A program made the position numbers and the translations under genes. From contig NZ_CAMYMK010000007.1 in assembly GCF_947259545.1 (NCBI RefSeq), positions 744,001-808,000 of the forward strand: a DNA stretch of 64,000 nucleotides, written 5' to 3'. Source of the DNA: an uncultured Marinobacter sp. GTDB taxonomy: Bacteria > Pseudomonadota > Gammaproteobacteria > Pseudomonadales > Oleiphilaceae. Below, in pieces: positions 48,633-59,676 of this stretch. Positions within the stretch are counted from its first letter, which is position 1. Each line of letters opens with the position of its first letter. Under the pieces are notes generated by a model. That model searched no databases. It was not told the DNA's origin and was given only the letters and a program-made list of their open reading frames with translations.

Positions 48633-49418
48633 ATGACTGCACCCATCCGGGTCAGATTGCCCGCCGTCTTTATCGCCTGGGTGACGATAACGCTTTTGCC
48701 CACCCCGGCTTGTGCGCAGGACGCGCAGGACAGTGCCGGGGCCCCTCAGCAGCAATCTCGCACCCAGACCACGGAATACCCTCCGCTCCTTCCGCTGAAG
48801 GCCAGCTATAACGCGTCCATGGACAAAGGCATTACCCTGAGCGGCACCGCCAGCCGAAGCCTGATCAAGCAGGAGGACGGCACCTGGCTCTATCGAACCG
48901 ATGTCGACTCCTTTATCGCGGATATCAGGGAATCTCTGATCCTGCGATGGGAGAACAATCAGGTCGTTCCCATCCGATATCGTTATGAACTGTCAGGCTT
49001 CCTGATCAGGGATCGCGCAGAGGCGATTGACTTCGACTGGGACAAGGGAGTTGCGACCGGCCATCACGAGGGTGACCGGTTCTCTCTGGAACTTGAAGAG
49101 GGCGCCCTGGACCCAATGGGCTACCAGCTCCAGCTCCACCAGGACCTACGCGCAGGCAAGACAGAAATGGTGTACCGCGTAGTCGACGAGGGTGACTATG
49201 ACACTGACCGCTTTGCGGTCGTTGGCGAGGAAATCCTGCAAACAGACCGGGGCGAGATCGCTACAGTCAAGGCGGAGAAAGTCCGCGACGACAGCAAACG
49301 CCAGACCCTGATGTGGTTCGCCCCGGACATGGAACACCTGTTGATTCAGCTATTGCAGGTTGAGCCGGATGGCGGCCGCTATAAAATCACCATCGATAAG
49401 GCAGACATCCGCCGCTAG
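48633..49418 (+). CDS. DUF3108 domain-containing periplasmic protein
   Basis: A 261-residue protein with a Sec signal peptide (VFIAWVTITLLPTPACAQ), a short Gln/Ser linker and a DUF3108 domain (LPLKASYNASMDKGITLSGTASR, YELSGFLIRDRAEAIDFDW, EILQTDRGEIATVKAEKVR). Function is unknown. Placement after purMN is conserved in Pseudomonas and Marinobacter relatives. AGGAGTG precedes the start. It ends four bases inside the convergent avtA gene. Confidence 0.85.
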   Translation: MTAPIRVRLPAVFIAWVTITLLPTPACAQDAQDSAGAPQQQSRTQTTEYPPLLPLKASYNASMDKGITLSGTASRSLIKQEDGTWLYRTDVDSFIADIRESLILRWENNQVVPIRYRYELSGFLIRDRAEAIDFDWDKGVATGHHEGDRFSLELEEGALDPMGYQLQLHQDLRAGKTEMVYRVVDEGDYDTDRFAVVGEEILQTDRGEIATVKAEKVRDDSKRQTLMWFAPDMEHLLIQLLQVEPDGGRYKITIDKADIRR

Positions 49419-50686
49419 CCTTGCTGGGCAGCCCACACCGCTTTGACTTCATCCGCAATAATGCGCAAACCTTCCGCTACCCGCTCGTCGTCCTGGGAGT
49501 ATGTGACCCGCAGGCACTCGTGACGGTGCTTCCAGCTTTCATCCGGCAATCCCGGGAAAAAATAATGACCGGATACCACTAACACGCCCCGAGCCTTGAG
49601 GCGCTGATAGAGCTCCAGACTGCTGATCGGCAAATCCGGGAACCATAGCCACAGGAACATAGCCCCCTCGGGTTTGTGAACATACCAGTGGCAACCAGCG
49701 TCACCCATGGCTTCCCGGAAAACAGCCACTGCCCTTTCCATCTTGGCCTTATAAAACGGGCACACCACATCCCGACTCAGGGACAGAATCTCACCGGAGC
49801 GCACCATAGGCTCCGCCAGCATGGCACCGAAGCTACCGGTGGCCAGGTTCATGATGGCATTGATGCCGGAAAGCGCCTTGATGACCGGCTCGGAGGCAAT
49901 AACAATCCCCGTGCGGGCTGCCGGCAGACCGAGCTTGGACAAGCTCAGGCAAAGAATGACCTGTTCATTCCAGGTCGGCGTCGCGTCCACAAACAAAAGG
50001 CTCGGGAACGGGGTACCGTAGGCGCCATCCACGATAAGTGGCACATCGTGCTGGCGAGCCAGCTGTTCAAGCCTGGCCAACTCTTCGTCGGTGATGACGT
50101 TGCCGGTTGGATTGGTGGGCCTGGATACGCAGATTGCGCCGGTTTCTCCGGTCACCTCGACCGCATCAAAATCCACCCGGTACTTGAACTCATGGGCGTC
50201 GGTGAACGAGATATCCGGCTGCACGGCATGGAACAGGCCCGGCTCGATACCAGCGTCCGCGTAACCGATGTACTCCGGCGCCAGCGGCAGCAGGATGTGT
50301 TTTTTGAGGCCGTCGCCGTACTCTCCGCCGAACATATTGAAGAGCATGAAGAAGGCGGCCTGGCTGCCATTGGTGAGCGCGATATTCTCGGGCTTGAGCC
50401 CCCAGCCATACTCGCGGTTGAGCAAATCCGCCAGCGAGGCGATAAACTGCTTTTCGCCCTGGGGTGGATCGTAGATTCCCACCAGGCGACGCATGTCCGC
50501 CGGTGTCTGACAGATATCCGCCAGTATTTCCTGAACCCTCTGCTGAATTTCCGGGATATGTCCCGGGTTACCTCCCCCCATCATGATCATATCGTCGCCA
50601 GAGGCCAGCGCATTACCCAGGTCATCCATCAATGAGGTAATGCCGGCATCGGCGGTGAATTTCCGACCAAAAGCTGAAAGTTTCAT
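49415..50686 (-). CDS. avtA: Valine-pyruvate aminotransferase
   Basis: A 423-residue fold-type I PLP enzyme (transaminase C / AvtA) interconverting valine and alanine. Key segments: IMMGGGNPGHIPEIQ, LTNGSQAAFFMLFNMFGG, SRPTNPTGNVITDEEL, the PLP lysine in LSLSKLGLPAARTGI, and KHRHECLRVTYSQ with the substrate-binding Arg. ATG 50686 (MKLSAFGRKF) has a GGGAAG site and matches the family N-terminus. Confidence 0.92.
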   Translation of the reverse strand: MKLSAFGRKFTADAGITSLMDDLGNALASGDDMIMMGGGNPGHIPEIQQRVQEILADICQTPADMRRLVGIYDPPQGEKQFIASLADLLNREYGWGLKPENIALTNGSQAAFFMLFNMFGGEYGDGLKKHILLPLAPEYIGYADAGIEPGLFHAVQPDISFTDAHEFKYRVDFDAVEVTGETGAICVSRPTNPTGNVITDEELARLEQLARQHDVPLIVDGAYGTPFPSLLFVDATPTWNEQVILCLSLSKLGLPAARTGIVIASEPVIKALSGINAIMNLATGSFGAMLAEPMVRSGEILSLSRDVVCPFYKAKMERAVAVFREAMGDAGCHWYVHKPEGAMFLWLWFPDLPISSLELYQRLKARGVLVVSGHYFFPGLPDESWKHRHECLRVTYSQDDERVAEGLRIIADEVKAVWAAQQG

Positions 50687-50759
50687 GAGGCTTCCCAAAT
50701 TTAACAGGGGGTTACGGATTCAGTGTAGGACAGGAGCGACACAATCGCAGACTAACGGT

Positions 50760-51359
50760 TCAGCCTTCCAGAGAAACACCCAGGTTGCTCACGCCATCGT
50801 TGGCCGCCTGCTGGCGCAAGCGCTCGACAAACTGACTGGTGGGTGTGCGCTGGCGCTTGAGGTCGAGCACCAGATCCCGCTGGAATGCCTTGTCTTCCTT
50901 CATGAGCGGGTGCTGGTCCAGCAGCCTGACCAGCTCGTCCTCATCGAGATCGTCGCCTTCGGACATTTCCACGAAGTTCATGACGGTTGTGGTGGCGATC
51001 CCGGAGGCTTCGGTTGCCCGGTGCTTGCCCGGATTGAGCCGGTTCAGCAGCGCCTGTTCCAGCAACTGGCAAAAATCAAACGCCGGATAGACACCGTAGG
51101 CATCGTAGGCATTCACGTCCGGGGACAGGGCTTCCAGCTTCGCCAGTAACTGTGGGATAGCCGCTTCCGAGGCATCCTTTTGCAGCATGTCCCAGGCCAG
51201 GTCCATGAGCTGGCGCATCTTGGCACCGGTTTTCAGTTCCACCGCATCTGCAAACAGGGCGTAATTGGGAAAGGAGCGTTCCGCCAGTGCCAGCAGGAAA
51301 GCGCATTCCCGCCAGCCCTGGAGTTGTGAGACCGCTTTGAGAAACTGATTGGCGTTCAA
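50760..51359 (-). CDS. DUF416 (YjaG) family protein
   Basis: A 199-residue helical protein of the YjaG/DUF416 family: WRECAFLLALAERSFPNYALF, EALSPDVNAYDAYGVYPAFDFCQLLEQAL, SEGDDLDEDELVRLLDQHPLMKEDKAFQRDLV. Function is unknown; E. coli YjaG lies near hupA. It sits between dcd and avtA on the same strand. Confidence 0.85.
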   Translation of the reverse strand: MNANQFLKAVSQLQGWRECAFLLALAERSFPNYALFADAVELKTGAKMRQLMDLAWDMLQKDASEAAIPQLLAKLEALSPDVNAYDAYGVYPAFDFCQLLEQALLNRLNPGKHRATEASGIATTTVMNFVEMSEGDDLDEDELVRLLDQHPLMKEDKAFQRDLVLDLKRQRTPTSQFVERLRQQAANDGVSNLGVSLEG

Positions 51360-51399
51360 GTCAGCCTCCGGTATTGCTCGGAAAATCGGCAGGATTTTC

Positions 51400-51966
51400 T
51401 CATGTCTTGGGCAACGTTACGCCGGTCTGGCCAAGGTATTTGCCGCCCCGATCCTTGTAACTGGTTTCGCAGATTTCGTCGGACTCGAAGAACAGCATCT
51501 GGGCCACGCCTTCGTTGGCGTAGATTTTCGCCGGCAGGTTGGTGGTGTTGGAAAATTCCAGGGTCACCTGACCTTCCCACTCGGGTTCCAGCGGGGTGAC
51601 GTTGACGATGATGCCACAGCGTGCGTAGGTGGATTTGCCCAGGCAGATGGTGAGTACGCTGCGGGGGATGCGGAAGTATTCTACGGTCCGCGCCAATGCG
51701 AAGGAGTTTGGCGGGATGATGCAGACGTCACCGGTGTAGTTCACGAAGCTGTTGTCGTCGAAGTTTTTGGGGTCGACGGTGGCTGAGTGGACGTTGGTGA
51801 ATATCTTGAATTCGTTGCTGCAGCGTACGTCGTAGCCGTAGCTGGAAGTGCCGTAGGAGATGACACGGCCTTTTTCGGTTTCACGGACCTGGCCGGCCTC
51901 GAAGGGCTCGATCATGCAGTGTTCTGCGGACATCCGGCGAATCCACTTATCGGATTTGATGCTCAT
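51400..51966 (-). CDS. dcd: dCTP deaminase
   Basis: A 188-residue enzyme converting dCTP to dUTP for thymidylate synthesis. Characteristic stretches: [28 protein letters not shown], the catalytic Glu region [21 protein letters not shown], and the C-terminal lid [21 protein letters not shown] 51966 gives the normal length; a further start seven codons upstream has no support. It lies downstream of apbC, separated by the palindromic element. Confidence 0.96.
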   Translation of the reverse strand: MSIKSDKWIRRMSAEHCMIEPFEAGQVRETEKGRVISYGTSSYGYDVRCSNEFKIFTNVHSATVDPKNFDDNSFVNYTGDVCIIPPNSFALARTVEYFRIPRSVLTICLGKSTYARCGIIVNVTPLEPEWEGQVTLEFSNTTNLPAKIYANEGVAQMLFFESDEICETSYKDRGGKYLGQTGVTLPKT

Positions 51967-52078
51967 GGGTGAAGGTCTCGTATCCACTGGGAAAAATTGA
52001 CGCCGTAGTTTACCTGTTACTTGGGAGGCTGTCGAAGCCTCTGGGGGTTCCGCCCTTAGGCCTGTGAGTGCGGGGGTT

Positions 52079-52186
52079 GCGGCGTCAGGCCGTCCGTTCC
52101 AAAAACCGCTACAAGCACATCCATGTGCGCTTCTCTCAGGCCATCCTTGGCCTTCGAAATTTTTGGAACGGACGGCCTGACGCCGC
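52079..52186 (-). repeat. Long palindromic element, copy 2
   Basis: Perfect 27-bp inverted arms (52079-52105 and 52160-52186) around a 54-base core. The core, read on the minus strand, differs at only two positions from the core at 31196-31249. The arms carry a quite different sequence from the arms of copy 1, except for the innermost CCAAAAA/TTTTTGG. It lies between apbC and dcd in the same orientation as both genes. Upstream bases 52025-52041 hold a smaller hairpin GAGGCT/AGCCTC. Confidence 0.9.
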
Positions 52187-52224
52187 GGTCGTACTTCCGT
52201 GTTGTCCGCTACTAATCGACGAAT

Positions 52225-53325
52225 CTAGTGCTCGGTTACCGATACGCTGGAGATTGATCCGCTCAGGTTACGCTCTCTGGTGGACAGCTCTGCCCCAACA
52301 CGACGGGCAATATCCCGGTAACGGCGGGCCACTTCCGAGTCCGGTTCGGCGACCACGGACGGGATGCCGCCATCAGTCTGTTCGCGGATAGTCATGTGCA
52401 GAGGCAACTGGCCAAGGAGCGTTGTGTCGTATTCCTCGGCGATGCGTTCGCCGCCGCCGTGACCGAACAAGGGCTCTTCGTGGCCGCAGTTGCTGCAGAT
52501 GTGGACGCTCATGTTTTCCACTACGCCCAGCACCGGAATGTCGACTTTGCGGAACATTTCGATGCCTTTTTTGCCGTCCAGCAACGCGATGTCCTGCGGG
52601 GTGGTGACGATGACGGCGCCGGTGACGGGGACTTTCTGGGCCAGGGTGAGCTGGATGTCGCCGGTGCCGGGGGGCATGTCGACGATGAGGTAGTCCAGTT
52701 CGTTCCACAGGGTCTGTTGCAGCAGTTGCATGACAGCACCGCTGACCATGGGGCCACGCCAGACCATGGGGGTTTTCTCAGTGACGACGAAGGCCATGGA
52801 GTTGGCCTGCAACCCGTGGGCTTCCATGGGGACGAAGTATTTGTTTTCGCGGGTGTCGGGGCGTTTACCTTCGGGCACGCCGAGCATCATGCCGATGCTG
52901 GGGCCGTAGATGTCGGCGTCGAGGATACCGACTCTGGCGCCTTCGGCCTGCAGGGCCAGGGCGAGGTTGACCGCGGTGGTGGATTTGCCGACGCCGCCCT
53001 TGCCGGAAGCCACGGCAATGATGTTTTTCACGCCAGGCACTGAGGGCAGGTCTTTCTGGACTTTGTACGAGTGGATTTTCTGGCCAACGTGGACGTCGGC
53101 GCTTTCAACGCCTTCGACGTCTTCCAGGGCGTGGGTGACCAGTTGTTTCAGCGCGCCAGCAATGCCTTTTGACGGGTAAGGCAGTTCCACCATGAGGGTT
53201 ACTTTGCCGTTGTCGTCGGCGGTCAGGGACTTGACTGCGCCTAGGTCGTATAGGTCCTGGTTGCGGTATGGGTCACGGTACTCGCGAACCGCCGCCTGCA
53301 GGGCCTGTTCTGAAATCTGGGTCAT
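52225..53325 (-). CDS. apbC: Iron-sulfur cluster carrier protein ApbC (Mrp)
   Basis: A 366-residue MRP-type P-loop ATPase that carries [4Fe-4S] clusters to apo-proteins. N-terminal DUF59-like domain (QALQAAVREYRDPY, LYDLGAVKSL), deviant Walker A ASGKGGVGKSTTA near 110, YLIVDMPPGTGD, and the cluster-binding CSNC near residue 285. ATG 53325 has a GGAG site nine bases upstream. Divergence from metG is conserved in gammaproteobacteria. Confidence 0.95.
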   Translation of the reverse strand: MTQISEQALQAAVREYRDPYRNQDLYDLGAVKSLTADDNGKVTLMVELPYPSKGIAGALKQLVTHALEDVEGVESADVHVGQKIHSYKVQKDLPSVPGVKNIIAVASGKGGVGKSTTAVNLALALQAEGARVGILDADIYGPSIGMMLGVPEGKRPDTRENKYFVPMEAHGLQANSMAFVVTEKTPMVWRGPMVSGAVMQLLQQTLWNELDYLIVDMPPGTGDIQLTLAQKVPVTGAVIVTTPQDIALLDGKKGIEMFRKVDIPVLGVVENMSVHICSNCGHEEPLFGHGGGERIAEEYDTTLLGQLPLHMTIREQTDGGIPSVVAEPDSEVARRYRDIARRVGAELSTRERNLSGSISSVSVTEH

Positions 53326-53514
53326 CGGGTTCTCCGGAATAAGCTCATGCTTGATTTGAAGCACGGAAACAGGTGTTTCGGATGAAAAATATCTGTCCGG
53401 AAGGTATCATCTGTGCCCGTTTCTGGCCATACAGAGTCTTTACCCGGATCAAGGGGTATCTCTGTTTCACTGATTAACGCCAAATCCTTATTCATTAAAG
53501 GTTCGGATATCAAC

Positions 53515-55548
53515 ATGACGCAAGCGAGTTCAAAGCAACAGCGCGATATTCTGGTCACCAGCGCCCTGCCTTATGCCAATGGCCCCATTCACCTGGGTCA
53601 TCTGCTGGAATACATTCAGACGGACATCTGGGTGCGTTACCAGAACATGCGAGGCCAGAACTGTTACTACGTTTGCGCCGACGATGCCCATGGTACCGCG
53701 ATCATGCTGCGTGCCGAGCGTGAGGGCATTACGTCCGAGCAACTGATCGATCGCATCCGTGAGGAGCATCAGCAGGATTTCCGCGGTTTCCATATCCGCT
53801 TTGACAACTATTACACCACGCATTCCGAGGAAAACCGTCAGTTCTCGGAATATATTTACCGGCAGCTGCAGGAAAACGGGCACATTGCGACCCGCAAGAT
53901 TACCCAGTCCTTTGATCCGGAAAAGAATATGTTTCTGGCGGACCGGTTTATCAAGGGCACCTGCCCGAAATGCAAGACCGAGGACCAGTACGGCGACAAC
54001 TGCGAAGCCTGCGGTGCGACCTATACGCCAGCCGAGCTGATTAATCCGCGCTCTGCGGTGTCCGGTGCCACGCCGATCGAGAAAGAATCCGAGCACTATT
54101 TCTTCAAACTACCGGACTTTGCGGATTTCCTGGCGAAGTGGACCCGTAGCGGCACCCTGCAGCCGCAGGTGGCCAACAAACTGGCCGAGTGGCTGGACGC
54201 AGGCCTGCAGGAGTGGGACATCAGCCGCGATGCGCCCTACTTCGGGTTCGAGATTCCGGACGCTCCGGGCAAGTATTTCTATGTCTGGCTGGACGCACCG
54301 ATCGGGTACCTGGCCAGCTTCAAGAACCTGTGCAACCGGGAAGGCATCAACTTCGAGCATTTCTGGAAAGCGGATTCCACGGCCGAGGTGTACCATTTCA
54401 TCGGCAAGGACATTATCAATTTCCACGCACTGTTCTGGCCGTCCATGCTGCACGATGCCGGTTTCCGCACGCCGACAGCGGTCTGGGCCCACGGCTTTGT
54501 CACCGTTAACGGCAAGAAGATGTCCAAGTCCCGGGGCACGTTCATCATGGCCCGCACCTACCTGGACCATCTGAACCCGGAGTACCTGCGTTATTACTTC
54601 GCCGCCAAACTGACCAGTGGCGTGGATGACATGGACCTGAACCTGGAGGACTTCGCCTCGCGGGTGAATTCGGACCTGGTCGGCAAGGTGGTCAATATCG
54701 CCAGTCGCAGTGCCGGCTTTATCACCAAGCGTTTCGATGGCCAGCTAGGCAAGGTCACCGAGCACGACAAGCTTAAAGAGTTTATCGATGCCGGCAACGA
54801 CATCGCCGACTTTTATGAGGCCCGTGAGTTTGGCCGCGCCATGCGTCGCATCATGGAACTGGCGGATATCGCCAACCAGTATGTAAACGACGAACAGCCG
54901 TGGGTGATTGCCAAGCAGGAAGGTCAGGAAGACAACCTGCAGGCTATCTGTACCAACGCCATCAACATGTTCCACCTGTTGATGACCTATCTGGCCCCGG
55001 TGCTTCCGGAAACCGCGAAAGCCTCCGAGGCGTTCCTGAATGCGCGTCTCGACTGGAATAACCGCGGCGAGCGCCTGGAAAACCACGGTATCAACAAATT
55101 CAAGCCGCTGATGAACCGCGTGGATATGGCGCAGATCGAAAAAATGCTGGACGCGTCCAGGGAAGAAATGCCCGCAGCGACCGCGAAACCCGCTGAGACC
55201 GCCAATCTCGAACCGGTCGCGGAAGAGATAGAATTCGGAGACTTTGCGAAAGTGGATCTTCGGGTCGCAAAGATTGTCAAAGCGGAACATGTGGACGGTG
55301 CCGACAAACTGCTGCGGCTGACACTGGATATCGGGCATGGTGACCGGAACGTGTTTGCTGGTATCAAATCCGCCTACAAGCCCGAGGAACTGGAAGGCCG
55401 TCTGACGGTTATGGTTGCCAACCTGAAGCCGCGTAAAATGAAGTTCGGAATGTCCGAGGGTATGGTTCTGGCAGCCGGTCCCGGCGGCAAGGACATCTTT
55501 ATCCTGTCACCGGACTCCGGGGCCACCCCGGGCATGCGGATCATGTAA
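53515..55548 (+). CDS. metG: Methionyl-tRNA synthetase
   Basis: A 677-residue class I synthetase with C-terminal tRNA-binding domain, exactly the E. coli length. HIGH-type [11 protein letters not shown] near residue 20; zinc knuckle [25 protein letters not shown]; anticodon-binding helices; OB-fold domain from about 575 ([24 protein letters not shown]). The frame is open for 34 codons upstream, but [23 protein letters not shown] fits the family N-terminus. Confidence 0.97.
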   Translation: MTQASSKQQRDILVTSALPYANGPIHLGHLLEYIQTDIWVRYQNMRGQNCYYVCADDAHGTAIMLRAEREGITSEQLIDRIREEHQQDFRGFHIRFDNYYTTHSEENRQFSEYIYRQLQENGHIATRKITQSFDPEKNMFLADRFIKGTCPKCKTEDQYGDNCEACGATYTPAELINPRSAVSGATPIEKESEHYFFKLPDFADFLAKWTRSGTLQPQVANKLAEWLDAGLQEWDISRDAPYFGFEIPDAPGKYFYVWLDAPIGYLASFKNLCNREGINFEHFWKADSTAEVYHFIGKDIINFHALFWPSMLHDAGFRTPTAVWAHGFVTVNGKKMSKSRGTFIMARTYLDHLNPEYLRYYFAAKLTSGVDDMDLNLEDFASRVNSDLVGKVVNIASRSAGFITKRFDGQLGKVTEHDKLKEFIDAGNDIADFYEAREFGRAMRRIMELADIANQYVNDEQPWVIAKQEGQEDNLQAICTNAINMFHLLMTYLAPVLPETAKASEAFLNARLDWNNRGERLENHGINKFKPLMNRVDMAQIEKMLDASREEMPAATAKPAETANLEPVAEEIEFGDFAKVDLRVAKIVKAEHVDGADKLLRLTLDIGHGDRNVFAGIKSAYKPEELEGRLTVMVANLKPRKMKFGMSEGMVLAAGPGGKDIFILSPDSGATPGMRIM

Positions 55549-55585
55549 GGCACCTGCGTAAAGGCAGCGTGATGGAGCAAAGCGA

Positions 55586-56167
55586 ATGACCGAGTATTTG
55601 CTGATTCTGGTCAGCACCATTCTGGTGAACAACTTCGTACTGGTTCAGTTCCTGGGACTGTGCCCGTTCATGGGGGTGTCCGGCAAGCTGGAGACCGCCA
55701 TGGGTATGTCCCTGGCCACCACCTTTGTGCTGACCCTTGCTTCGGTATGCAGCTATCTGGCGTACACCTACCTGCTGGAGCCCCTGAACCTCGCGTTCCT
55801 GAAAACCATCACCTTTATCCTTGTGATTGCGGTGGTGGTTCAGTTCACTGAAATGGTGGTACGTAAGACGAGCCCCCTGCTCTATCGGGTTCTGGGTATT
55901 TTCCTGCCGCTGATCACCACCAACTGTGCGGTGCTCGGTGTGGCGCTGCTTAATCTGAACAAGAACAACAACTTCGTGGAGTCTGTCCTGTATGGCTTTG
56001 GCGCGGCCGCCGGCTTCTCGCTGGTTCTGGTGCTGTTTGCCGCCATGCGTGAGCGCATTGCCGTGGCCGATGTACCCGTGGCTTTCCGTGGCGCCGCCAT
56101 TGGCATGGTGACGGCGGGGCTGATGTCATTGGCATTCCTGGGCTTTACCGGCCTCGTCGGCGTTTGA
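55586..56167 (+). CDS. rsxA: Rnf complex subunit RsxA/RnfA
   Basis: A 193-residue membrane subunit with six helices, N-terminus [31 protein letters not shown] and the cysteine pair (LGLCPF and TNCAVLG) that, with RnfE, holds an intramembrane iron-sulfur cluster. First gene of the rsxABCDGE operon, 37 bases after metG. Confidence 0.96.
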   Translation: MTEYLLILVSTILVNNFVLVQFLGLCPFMGVSGKLETAMGMSLATTFVLTLASVCSYLAYTYLLEPLNLAFLKTITFILVIAVVVQFTEMVVRKTSPLLYRVLGIFLPLITTNCAVLGVALLNLNKNNNFVESVLYGFGAAAGFSLVLVLFAAMRERIAVADVPVAFRGAAIGMVTAGLMSLAFLGFTGLVGV

Positions 56168-56196
56168 CGGGGTAAGGTTTTAGGGGTATCGATTTT

Positions 56197-56775
56197 ATGT
56201 GGACAAGCATCCTTATCGCTGTTGTTGTTCTGCTGGCTCTGGCTGTGGTGTTCGGCGGCTTGCTGGGCTTCGCCGCTGAGCGCTTCCGGGTGGAAGGCAA
56301 TCCCCTGGTCGAACAGATCGACTCTCTGCTACCACAAACCCAGTGTGGCCAGTGTGGCTACCCCGGCTGCCGCCCCTATGCCGAGTCCATTGCCGAAGGT
56401 GGCCCCATCAATAAATGCCCCCCGGGCGGTGAAGGTACGATCAAGTCCTTGGCCGACTTGCTGGATGTGGAACCCGAGCCGCTGGACGCCGAGCACGGTG
56501 TCGAGCAGGAGAAGCGGGTGGCGGTCATTCGCGAGGATGAATGCATTGGCTGTACCAAATGCATCCAGGCCTGCCCCGTCGACGCCATTCTGGGTTCCGC
56601 CAAGCACATGCATACGGTCATCGAAAGCGAATGCACCGGCTGTGACCTGTGCGTGGATCCCTGCCCGGTCGACTGCATTGATATGGTCACCATCGAACCG
56701 GACATCCGGGCGTGGACCTGGAACCCGCCACAGACCAATCTCATTGCCACCGATCGCCAGGGGGCCAGCGCCTGA
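56197..56775 (+). CDS. rsxB: Rnf complex subunit RsxB/RnfB, ferredoxin-like
   Basis: A 192-residue iron-sulfur subunit. N-terminal membrane anchor (4-25), a 4Fe-4S domain with Cys50, Cys53, Cys58 and Cys74, then two ferredoxin clusters [12 protein letters not shown] and [12 protein letters not shown]. It passes electrons between ferredoxin and RnfC/RnfD. Its stop shares a base with the rsxC start. Confidence 0.96.
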   Translation: MWTSILIAVVVLLALAVVFGGLLGFAAERFRVEGNPLVEQIDSLLPQTQCGQCGYPGCRPYAESIAEGGPINKCPPGGEGTIKSLADLLDVEPEPLDAEHGVEQEKRVAVIREDECIGCTKCIQACPVDAILGSAKHMHTVIESECTGCDLCVDPCPVDCIDMVTIEPDIRAWTWNPPQTNLIATDRQGASA

Positions 56776-58598
56776 TGACACAACTCTGGGATTTCGCCGG
56801 CGGTATTCATCCGGCAGAGAACAAGCATCAGTCAACCAGTCGCCCCATTCGTCAGGCAGGTACTCCGGAGCGATTGGTATTGCCCCTGCAACAACACATT
56901 GGCGAGCCTGCCGAAGCCATTGTGGCCGAGGGCGAGCGCGTCCTTAAAGGACAAAGGATTGCCGAGGTACCCAATGGCATGGGCGTTCCCGTGCATGCAC
57001 CGACCTCCGGAACCGTTGAGTCTATCGCCCGCTTGCCGGTACCCCATCCCTCCGGCATGGACGACTGGTGCATTACCCTCATTCCCGACGGTGAGGACCA
57101 GTGGTGCCAGCGTCATCCGGTTTTGGACTATCGCAAACTGGAGCGGGACGAGGTGCTGGAAGCCATCCGTAACGCGGGCATCTCGGGTCTGGGCGGTGCC
57201 GGCTTCCCCACCAATATCAAACTGAGACCGCCCAAGGACCGTAAGGTCAGCACCCTGATCCTCAACGGGGCAGAATGTGAGCCGTACATCACCGCCGATG
57301 ACATGACCATGCGCGAACGGTCGGACGAAATTATCGCCGGCCTGAAGATCATGGCGTGGATTCTGCGCCCCGAGCGTTGTGTTATTGCGATTGAGGACAA
57401 CAAGCCAGAAGCGGCCGCAGCCATGAAAAAAGCGGCCGAGGGCACACAGATTGAAGTGGTAGTGGTGCCGACGAAGTACCCGTCCGGCGGCGAAAAACAA
57501 CTGATCCAGATTCTCACCGGCATGGAAGTGCCCAGTGGTGGCATCCCCGCAGACATTGGCGTTATGTGCCAGAACGTGGGAACCGCCATCGCCGTGGCCC
57601 GGGCTATCCTTGAGGGCGAACCGCTGATCAGACGTGTGGTCACCATTACCGGCGAGGCCGTTACCGAGCCCGGCAACTTTGAAGCGCTCCTGGGCACCCC
57701 GATCGACTACCTGCTGAGTCGGGCCGGACTGCAGGAGGCAAAACTCCACCGGCTGGTTCTCGGTGGGCCGATGATGGGGTATACACTGAACACCCCTGAT
57801 ATACCGGTGGTCAAGACCAGCAACTGCGTGATCGCCGCCACTGCGCAAGAGCTGCCTGACCCGGAACCGGAACAGGCCTGTATCCGTTGTGGTCAGTGTT
57901 CCGAAGCCTGCCCCATGGAGCTGTTACCGCAACAACTGTTCTGGTACGCCAAAGCCGGCGAATTCGAAAAAGCCGAACACCTGAACCTGTTCGACTGCAT
58001 TGAGTGCGGCATCTGTTCTTATGTATGTCCCAGCTCCATTCCCCTGGTGCAGTATTACCGTTTTGCGAAGGGCGAAATCCGGGTTCAGCAGGCTGAGCAA
58101 CTGAAAGCCGATCGTGCCCGGGAACGCTTTGAGGCTCGCCAGGCACGTCTGGAGCGGGAACAGCAGGAGAAGGAACTGCGCCGCAAAGAACGCGCCAAGG
58201 CCGCAGCGGAAGCCCAGGAAAAAAAGAAAGCGGAAGCAGAACAAGCAACAGCCAAAGGCGAAGCGGTTGATGAAAAGGCCGCCAAGGCCGCTCTGGTCCA
58301 GGAAGCATTGGCTCGCAAGAAAGCCGGGGCAGCAACGGCATCCGAAACTCAGACCACCGACGCGGAGAACTCCTCGCCGGCACCGGACATTCCTGCTCTG
58401 GAAAAACAGTTGACCCAGGCGAAATCCAAGCTGGAAACCATGCAATCGATGCTTGAGGACGCCAAGGCCCAACAGGCCGACAACGTCGACAAACTTGAGC
58501 GCGCGGTTGCCAAGAACCATGAACGGGTAAAACGGGCGGAAGAAGCACTGGCTGAAGCTGGTGCGGACACAATCCCGGCCACCCAATCCACCGAATAA
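56775..58598 (+). CDS. rsxC: Rnf complex subunit RsxC/RnfC, NADH-binding
   Basis: A 607-residue subunit with NADH/FMN site and two 4Fe-4S clusters. N-terminal barrel-like region ([11 protein letters not shown]), Nuo51-like domain with [13 protein letters not shown] and [17 protein letters not shown] region, clusters [12 protein letters not shown] and [12 protein letters not shown] near 370-420, and a charged Ala/Lys/Glu-rich coiled-coil tail of about 170 residues. That tail is shorter than in E. coli RsxC but of the same type. ATG 56775 overlaps rsxB. Confidence 0.96.
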   Translation: MTQLWDFAGGIHPAENKHQSTSRPIRQAGTPERLVLPLQQHIGEPAEAIVAEGERVLKGQRIAEVPNGMGVPVHAPTSGTVESIARLPVPHPSGMDDWCITLIPDGEDQWCQRHPVLDYRKLERDEVLEAIRNAGISGLGGAGFPTNIKLRPPKDRKVSTLILNGAECEPYITADDMTMRERSDEIIAGLKIMAWILRPERCVIAIEDNKPEAAAAMKKAAEGTQIEVVVVPTKYPSGGEKQLIQILTGMEVPSGGIPADIGVMCQNVGTAIAVARAILEGEPLIRRVVTITGEAVTEPGNFEALLGTPIDYLLSRAGLQEAKLHRLVLGGPMMGYTLNTPDIPVVKTSNCVIAATAQELPDPEPEQACIRCGQCSEACPMELLPQQLFWYAKAGEFEKAEHLNLFDCIECGICSYVCPSSIPLVQYYRFAKGEIRVQQAEQLKADRARERFEARQARLEREQQEKELRRKERAKAAAEAQEKKKAEAEQATAKGEAVDEKAAKAALVQEALARKKAGAATASETQTTDAENSSPAPDIPALEKQLTQAKSKLETMQSMLEDAKAQQADNVDKLERAVAKNHERVKRAEEALAEAGADTIPATQSTE

Positions 58599-58620
58599 CG
58601 GACATCAGGGCCAAGTCTTC

Positions 58621-59673
58621 ATGGCATTAGCACAACAGTCTTCTCCCCATGCCCGCAAAGCCCGGTCAACCTCCCGGCTCATGCTCTGGGTGATTCTGGC
58701 CACCGTGCCCGGCCTGCTGGCACAGACAATCTTCTTCGGCTGGGGCAACCTGATCAATGTGGTGTGGTGTATTGTTATCGCCCTCGCGGCGGAAGCCGCC
58801 ATGCTGTCGATTCGCAAGAAACCACTGGCGTTTTTCCTCAAGGACAATACCGCCGCCGTCACCGGCCTGTTGCTGGGGCTGTCGCTGCCCCAGTTTGTGC
58901 CCTTGTGGGTATCGGCCATCGCCGTGATCTCTGCCATTGTCATGGCCAAGCAGTTGTATGGCGGGCTCGGCTCCAATCCTTTCAACCCGGCCATGGTGGG
59001 TTACGCGCTGGTGCTGATTTCCTTTCCCGTGGCGATGACGACCAACTGGGCCCAGCCCGGCCTGCTCTGGGAGTCCGCTCCCGGGTTTGGTGAAACTCTC
59101 AACCTGCTGGCGTCCGGTCAGCAGACCGTTGTGGATGGCTACACCATGGCCACCCCCCTGGACGAGTACAAACACAAGATCGCGACCCACACGGCTGCGG
59201 AAGTACTGGAGCATCCCACCTTCGGTGAGGGCGTCGCCCGGGGCTGGGAGTGGGTTAACGCAGCCTTTCTGCTGGGCGGCCTGGTACTGATCGGCCTCAA
59301 GATCATTACCTGGCACATTCCCGTCAGCATGCTGGCCGCCATTGCCGTGATGAGCCTTGCCTTTGGCAGCAACCCCGACCAGTACGCTCCGGTCACCCTG
59401 CATATGCTGGCTGGCGGGACCATGCTCGGTGCCTTCTTTATTGCCACTGACCCGGTATCCGCCGCCACCAGCCATCAGGGCAAGCTCATTTACGGGGCCG
59501 CTATCGGTGTACTCGTATACGTCATCCGCAGCTGGGGCAATTATCCCGACGCGGTTGCTTTCAGCGTACTGTTGATGAACTTCGCTGTACCCTTTATCGA
59601 TCACTACACGCCGCCCCGCACTTATGGGCACCACAAGGCCCGGCGCGGCGTGCCCGGCAAGACTCAGGGGTAA
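58621..59673 (+). CDS. rsxD: Rnf complex subunit RsxD/RnfD
   Basis: A 350-residue membrane subunit of the NqrB/RnfD family with about nine helices. [34 protein letters not shown], and the flavin-attachment region [15 protein letters not shown], where a Thr carries covalent FMN. It follows rsxC after 22 bases. Confidence 0.95.
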   Translation: MALAQQSSPHARKARSTSRLMLWVILATVPGLLAQTIFFGWGNLINVVWCIVIALAAEAAMLSIRKKPLAFFLKDNTAAVTGLLLGLSLPQFVPLWVSAIAVISAIVMAKQLYGGLGSNPFNPAMVGYALVLISFPVAMTTNWAQPGLLWESAPGFGETLNLLASGQQTVVDGYTMATPLDEYKHKIATHTAAEVLEHPTFGEGVARGWEWVNAAFLLGGLVLIGLKIITWHIPVSMLAAIAVMSLAFGSNPDQYAPVTLHMLAGGTMLGAFFIATDPVSAATSHQGKLIYGAAIGVLVYVIRSWGNYPDAVAFSVLLMNFAVPFIDHYTPPRTYGHHKARRGVPGKTQG

Positions 59674-59676
59674 TCC

